In this document: positions 6,867 through 9,548 of the stretch, in pieces | Layout of the letters: the number at the start of each line of letters is the position of its first letter | Position numbering within the stretch: the stretch's first letter is position 1 | Assembly (NCBI GenBank): GCA_041484525.1 | Contig: JBGPHT010000227.1 | Coordinates: 1-9,548 of the forward strand | DNA length: 9,548 nt | Source of the DNA: JBGPHT01 sp041484525 | GTDB taxonomy: Bacteria > Acidobacteriota > Terriglobia > Bryobacterales > Bryobacteraceae | Direction: 5' to 3' | The notes under the pieces: model-generated | Told to the model about the DNA's origin: nothing | The model's database searches: none | The model's input: the letters and a program-made list of their open reading frames with translations, nothing else | Program-made: the position numbers and the translations under genes

Positions 6867-8033
6867 TCACACAGCCAGTTTTCCGAGCACCGCTTCCAGC
6901 AATCCCGCGTCCGGCACGCTCCCCTGCGCGATCCTTCCTGTTCCGCCGCCGCGCCCGCCGGCTTCCGCGATCGCGGCCTTGAGCAGTTTCCCGGCGTCGA
7001 TCCCCGCGTCCTCGGACACCGCCAGCATCACCGAGGGCGGATCGCTCAGCGACGCCAGAAATACCGCCTTCGGCTGCGCCGTGAAGTTCTGCGCCACGGC
7101 GCGCAGGTCCTCCAGATTGCCCCGCTCCGCGCGCCGCACCACGCGCCGTATACCGTCCGCTCCCGGCTCGGTCGCAGCGTATAACTCCTTCCCCTGATGC
7201 GCCGCCAGTTCGAGTTCCAACTTGCGTTTCGCTTTTTCGGCCGCGCGCGCCGTTTCCAGTTGCACCGCCACCAGCGCCGGGACCTCATCGAGGGGCGACG
7301 AGAACAGTTGCGCCGCTTTGTTCAACGCCTCGTAATCCGCGCGTGCGCGCCGCACCGTGCGACCGCCGCACAGGAATTCGACCCGCGTGGACTGCCGGAT
7401 CTTCTCCAACTTACGCAGCAGCACCACTCCGATCTCGCCGGTCGCGCGCACGTGCGTGCCGCCACAAGCGCTGCGGTCGAGCCCCTCGATCGACATGATG
7501 CGCAGAGTGCCATCGCGATCGGATGCTTTGCGCAGCCCCTGCACGTCTGCCGCTTGCTCGAAGGCGACCGCGACCGGCCGGTTTTCGAAGACGACCTCGT
7601 TGGCCCGCCGCTCCGTCTCCTGCAGCACCTTGGCGTCCACAGCGCCGCCTTCGAGATCGATGGTCGAGCTTTCCGCGCCCATGTGAAAGCTGACGGTCTT
7701 AAGGCGGAACAACTCCTCGAAGACTGCGGAGAGCAGGTGCTGGCCGGTATGCTGCTGCATGTGATCGAACCGCCGCCGCCAGTCGATGGCGCAATCGACC
7801 GCTCCCAGATCGAGCGGCGACGCCAACCGGTGGGCGATGCGATCGTCGTCCTCATCGGCGACATCGATCACCGGCACCCCCGCGATGGACCCGAGATCGA
7901 ACGGTTGCCCGCCGGAAGTCGGGTAGAAGGCTGTACGGTCGAGGTACACGGTACGCCCGTCCTCGGAATGCGAGACGATGCGCGCCGCAAATTCGCGCAG
8001 GTAGGAATCGGTGTAATAGAGACGCTCGGTCAT
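6867..8033 (-). CDS. AlaX-type alanyl-tRNA editing protein with C-terminal DHHA1 domain
   Basis: This is a free-standing homolog of the AlaRS editing domain that hydrolyses mis-charged Ser- or Gly-tRNA(Ala) in the cytoplasm. The 388-residue protein starts MTERLYYTDSYL, followed by TAFYPTSGGQPFDLG (34-48), the conserved N-terminal block of the family. Zinc and catalytic residues are all visible: H95 and H99 in HTGQH, C190 and H194 in CGGTH. A helical linker (about 230-285) precedes a DHHA1 domain ending in the glycine-rich GGRGGG (359-364). This arrangement matches the long AlaX forms (COG2872-like). The frame stays open upstream to 8210, but that extension would be the complement of the tRNA gene, so the ATG at 8031-8033 is chosen. 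It has no strong Shine-Dalgarno. The stop is 3 nt from the stop of the convergent redoxin gene. Confidence 0.92.
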   Translation of the reverse strand: MTERLYYTDSYLREFAARIVSHSEDGRTVYLDRTAFYPTSGGQPFDLGSIAGVPVIDVADEDDDRIAHRLASPLDLGAVDCAIDWRRRFDHMQQHTGQHLLSAVFEELFRLKTVSFHMGAESSTIDLEGGAVDAKVLQETERRANEVVFENRPVAVAFEQAADVQGLRKASDRDGTLRIMSIEGLDRSACGGTHVRATGEIGVVLLRKLEKIRQSTRVEFLCGGRTVRRARADYEALNKAAQLFSSPLDEVPALVAVQLETARAAEKAKRKLELELAAHQGKELYAATEPGADGIRRVVRRAERGNLEDLRAVAQNFTAQPKAVFLASLSDPPSVMLAVSEDAGIDAGKLLKAAIAEAGGRGGGTGRIAQGSVPDAGLLEAVLGKLAV

Positions 8034-8061
8034 GGGGACACTGCTATTGTGCCACGCGCGG

Positions 8062-8091
8062 TTGCGAACGCCGGGCGCGGTCGGGTACATT
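8062..8091 (+). promoter_or_regulatory. Possible sigma-70-type promoter for tRNA-Arg
   Basis: TTGCGA (8062-8067) and TACATT (8086-8091) are separated by 18 nt and each match four of six consensus bases. Transcription would start near 8098, about 14 nt before the mature tRNA. This is weak evidence by sequence alone, but the position is right. Confidence 0.4.
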
Positions 8092-8111
8092 GGAAGTGTC
8101 CTGCCTGCATT

Positions 8112-8188
8112 GCGCCCGTAGCTCAGTTGGATAGAGCGTCTGGCTACGGACCAGAAGGTCGGCCGTTCGAATCGGTCCGGGCGCACCA
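8112..8188 (+). tRNA. tRNA-Arg (anticodon ACG)
   Basis: The 77-nt sequence folds into a complete cloverleaf. The acceptor stem GCGCCCG pairs perfectly with CGGGCGC, the D arm is GCTC/GAGC, and the anticodon stem is TCTGG/CCAGA with loop CTACGGA. The T arm is GGCCG/CGGTC with one G-T pair and loop TTCGAAT; then come discriminator A and an encoded CCA. The loop's central triplet is ACG, which reads CGU and, after deamination of A34 to inosine by TadA, CGC and CGA. It is divergent from the alaX gene. Confidence 0.96.
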
Positions 8189-8206
8189 ATAAAACCCCAA
8201 TAAAAA
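8186..8206 (+). repeat. Short tandem repeat at the tRNA CCA end
   Basis: CCAATAAAA occurs at 8186-8194 and again at 8197-8205, an 11-nt period. The first copy includes the CCA end of tRNA-Arg. It looks like a small local duplication in the tRNA trailer. Confidence 0.5.
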
Positions 8207-8476
8207 CCACATTTCAGCAACTCCGGCCAGGGCCGGATTGTGCCCGCGAAACGGAGAAGCGGTTCCGGAGCCATCCGCGCCGGTCCGGGCAAGGATTCGG
8301 CCGTCCTGACGGCGGGCGATGGCGCCGATAGCGGCGCTGTGTGGGCGCGGCCGGGTCCTACAGCCACAGCATGCCCACAGCCACTCCCACGGAAGCGGCG
8401 AATTCTGCTCTCAGGGTCTCCCGCACGAGCCTAAAGCAAAGGATGTGCTACTCTTAAATGGTTTCTTAAGGCCCAA

Positions 8477-8504
8477 TCGAACGGAGCCGTCTCGCACCGT
8501 TCGA
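8477..8504. repeat. Perfect 8-bp inverted repeat, 12-nt loop
   Basis: TCGAACGG (8477-8484) and CCGTTCGA (8497-8504) are exact reverse complements. They could form an RNA hairpin or an operator-like site. No T-run follows, so an intrinsic terminator is unlikely. Confidence 0.55.
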
Positions 8505-8595
8505 CTATCCGTGACGGGCCGTCCGGTATGGCTCTTGCCAGAAATGACGGATCACGTGCCACCCTTTCAAACCCAAGCCCCCCTCCAGAATTACC

Positions 8596-8625
8596 GAACC
8601 CAACGGCATTCCAGAATGCGGGTTC
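8596..8625. repeat. Nested 12-bp hairpin with a 4-nt bulge
   Basis: An outer arm GAACCC (8596-8601) pairs with GGGTTC (8620-8625). An inner arm GCATTC (8606-8611) pairs with GAATGC (8614-8619), across a centre of CA. AACG (8602-8605) is unpaired on the left. The compact shape resembles a REP/palindromic intergenic repeat or a structured leader of the downstream gene. Confidence 0.6.
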
Positions 8626-8692
8626 AAGAGGCTCCTGGGTGAGACACAAGCTGAAGCCGCATCTCATGAAGGGACCCGGCGATTGCACCTTG

Positions 8693-8699
8693 AGGGGAG
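8693..8699 (+). promoter_or_regulatory. Shine-Dalgarno for the secreted hypothetical protein
   Basis: AGGGGAG ends 5 nt before ATG 8705. This strong site fixes the start directly before a signal peptide and argues against extending the frame back to 8528. Confidence 0.7.
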
Positions 8700-8704
8700 T
8701 AAGG

Positions 8705-9436
8705 ATGATTAAGAAAATGACCACAATTAAGGCGAAGTTCGCAGTTCTTGTGATAGGACTACTTTCTGGCTCGGCCTTTGCTCAGTCCGTGCCAGCATCG
8801 TTGCCTCCCTCTTCGGAGATGAACCAATCCAAGCCTGTCGAAAAAATCAGTCTCGGCCAAACCGAGCAAGAGGTCATCAGAATTCTTGGTATACCGTCGG
8901 ATTCTGCGTTTGTCCCTGTTGTGGTCAGGCAATACGCAACTGACCACTCAAAGATTGGGGATTTGATCGGCGCTTGGCCGCTGTCTCCGCAGGATACGTT
9001 AGTAGTGATAGTGGGGAAGGGCGGCGTGGAGCACATCCATCACGTGAATCCTCAATCTGCTAAGCCTGACCCCGTAATGGAGCAGGTCTTATCTCTTTCA
9101 TCTTCTCCAACAGAATCACCTGAGCACAAGGTTGCCCGTCTAAGGCACGAAGTAGATATCCTGTATTGTGCTAAGTTCGACAAGGAGCAAGCTGAGACAC
9201 GAGAGGCCCTTGGTGCGTTGCAGAAGTATCATGAGCAGACACCAGTGTCACAGTGGACTAGGGAGAGCATTGATCGGGAGCATTCACTGGTGCAAGACTT
9301 GTCTGGGAAATCCAGCCTGATAAGCTCTTGTCACGATAACCTGGTAGAGTCCGAGCATCAATTGGAACGGGCTGACGATTGTGCGAAGGTGATAGTTGAG
9401 TTATGCGCAGGAACTGAGCGTCGTCGGCCCACCTGA
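8705..9436 (+). CDS. Secreted hypothetical protein with BamE/SmpA-like N-terminal part
   Basis: The 243-residue product starts with a clear signal peptide: positive residues 1-11, the hydrophobic stretch FAVLVIGLLSGSAFA (12-26) and cleavage before QSV. Residues 46-112 (EKISLGQTEQEVIRILGIPSD and on, ending in two beta strands around TLVVIVGKGGVEHIHHV) recall the BamE/SmpA-type pattern of small beta-alpha-beta lipoproteins. However, there is no lipobox cysteine, so lipidation is not expected. Residues 140-235 are strongly helical and charged, possibly coiled coil, with four cysteines at C155, C209, C226 and C234 that could form disulfides after export. I recognise no named family for the full protein. 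GC content and codon use look lower than in the MFS-redoxin genes (judged by eye), suggesting an accessory gene. The start is fixed by AGGGGAG just upstream. There is no visible operon partner; an 83-bp palindromic element follows. Confidence 0.7.
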   Translation: MIKKMTTIKAKFAVLVIGLLSGSAFAQSVPASLPPSSEMNQSKPVEKISLGQTEQEVIRILGIPSDSAFVPVVVRQYATDHSKIGDLIGAWPLSPQDTLVVIVGKGGVEHIHHVNPQSAKPDPVMEQVLSLSSSPTESPEHKVARLRHEVDILYCAKFDKEQAETREALGALQKYHEQTPVSQWTRESIDREHSLVQDLSGKSSLISSCHDNLVESEHQLERADDCAKVIVELCAGTERRRPT

Positions 9437-9548
9437 GAGGGAATCCCATTGGGGGACCCCGAAAATCCTGCGGTAAAACAGAAGAGCCGCGAAGGACCAA
9501 CTGCGCGAGCCGATTTTCGGGAGTCACCCAAACGGCGATCGACCGAAA
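9437..9548. other. Non-coding tail of the window with palindromic element
   Basis: After the stop of the hypothetical protein no start-bearing gene is seen. Most of this stretch is the inverted-repeat element at 9449-9531. Small GGGA/TCCC and GGGG/CCCC dyads at about 9439-9460 lie at its left edge. Confidence 0.4.
9449..9531. repeat. MITE-like element with 19-20 nt inverted ends
   Basis: The left arm TTGGGGGACCCCGAAAATC (9449-9467) is the near reverse complement of the right arm GATTTTCGGGAGTCACCCAA (9512-9531). There is one unpaired A (9522) and one mismatch (9454 with 9526); the inner ten bases (CCCGAAAATC/GATTTTCGGG) match perfectly. The 44-nt centre carries a smaller GCGG/CCGC dyad (9470-9473, 9487-9490). 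The two ends look like terminal inverted repeats of a very short transposon-derived element or a large hairpin at the 3' end of the preceding transcript. No target-site duplication is evident. Confidence 0.55.

Larger units (their letters stand above)
8189..8704. other. 516-base stretch without a convincing gene; several inverted repeats
   Basis: This gap separates tRNA-Arg from the secreted hypothetical protein. Open frames crossing it have low-complexity, Pro/Arg-rich products with no recognisable domain. It holds several inverted repeats: GCCGTC/GACGGC at 8300-8313, GCGCC/GGCGC at 8322-8337, TCGAACGG/CCGTTCGA at 8477-8504 and a nested hairpin at 8596-8625. None is followed by a T-run, so no standard terminator is called. 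An AT-rich patch at 8452-8470 carries TCTTAA twice (8452-8457 and 8464-8469) and could be part of a promoter, but no clear -35/-10 pair was found. Confidence 0.5.

Noticed and set aside
7197..8192. + strand frame of 331 codons opposite alaX
   Set aside because: The other strand encodes a full AlaX protein with all zinc ligands, and this frame runs into the tRNA gene.
8034..8210. N-terminal extension of alaX to 8210
   Set aside because: It reads the complement of tRNA-Arg; the conserved AlaX start is at 8033.
8222..8237. CCGGCC/GGCCGG hairpin as a terminator for tRNA-Arg
   Set aside because: The loop would be only 2-4 nt and no T-run follows.
8528..8704. Extension of the secreted protein back to ATG 8528
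   Set aside because: It would bury the signal peptide and the strong AGGGGAG site, and it runs across the hairpin at 8596-8625.
8431..8724. Minus-strand frame in the long gap (97 codons)
   Set aside because: It spans hairpins and the start of the secreted protein gene and shows no domain; probably non-coding repeat-like DNA.
1..9548. CRISPR array anywhere in the window
   Set aside because: No regularly spaced repeats of about 28-37 nt were found on either strand.

Overview
The window is about 9.5 kb of fairly GC-rich bacterial chromosome. An acidobacterium-like soil bacterium is my best guess. This rests on the GC content and on the general character of the MFS, secreted peptidase, redoxin and AlaX genes; no marker gene fixes the taxon.

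Positions 1-3636 hold the distal part of a type I-B CRISPR-Cas effector operon on the + strand: the C-terminal part of cas7 (Csh2 family), cas5 (Cas5h type) and a full-length cas3 with HD nuclease and helicase domains. cas7/cas5 overlap as ATGA and cas5/cas3 overlap by 26 nt, so the genes are translationally coupled. The recognisable Cas7 protein sequence begins directly behind an in-frame stop at 121-123 and has no start codon at its beginning, so cas7 looks broken or carries a sequence error. No cas4, cas1, cas2, cas6 or CRISPR array follows cas3. A 171-bp gap with one tiny ORF leads straight into unrelated genes.

Positions 3808-6863 are a tight + strand operon: an MFS exporter of the MFS_3 type, an exported HELSH-motif metallopeptidase-like protein (TTG start, overlapping the exporter by 11 nt), and an exported thioredoxin-fold protein with CPHCxxC. 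The stop codon of the last gene lies 3 bases from the stop of the convergent gene at 6867-8033 (- strand). That gene encodes an AlaX-type trans-editing protein with a DHHA1 tail, which clears mis-acylated tRNA(Ala).

Divergent from alaX, at 8112-8188, is a complete tRNA-Arg(ACG) with encoded CCA. The following ~515 bases carry no convincing gene but several inverted repeats, including a nested hairpin at 8596-8625. A gene for a secreted hypothetical protein (BamE/SmpA-like N-terminal part, helical C-terminal part) lies at 8705-9436. It is followed by an 83-bp palindromic element (9449-9531) whose 19-20 nt ends look like terminal inverted repeats.

The most interesting points are the broken effector gene inside an otherwise intact I-B operon without an adaptation module, the exporter-peptidase-redoxin operon, and the palindromic elements flanking the secreted hypothetical protein. 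I saw no clear new defence system.
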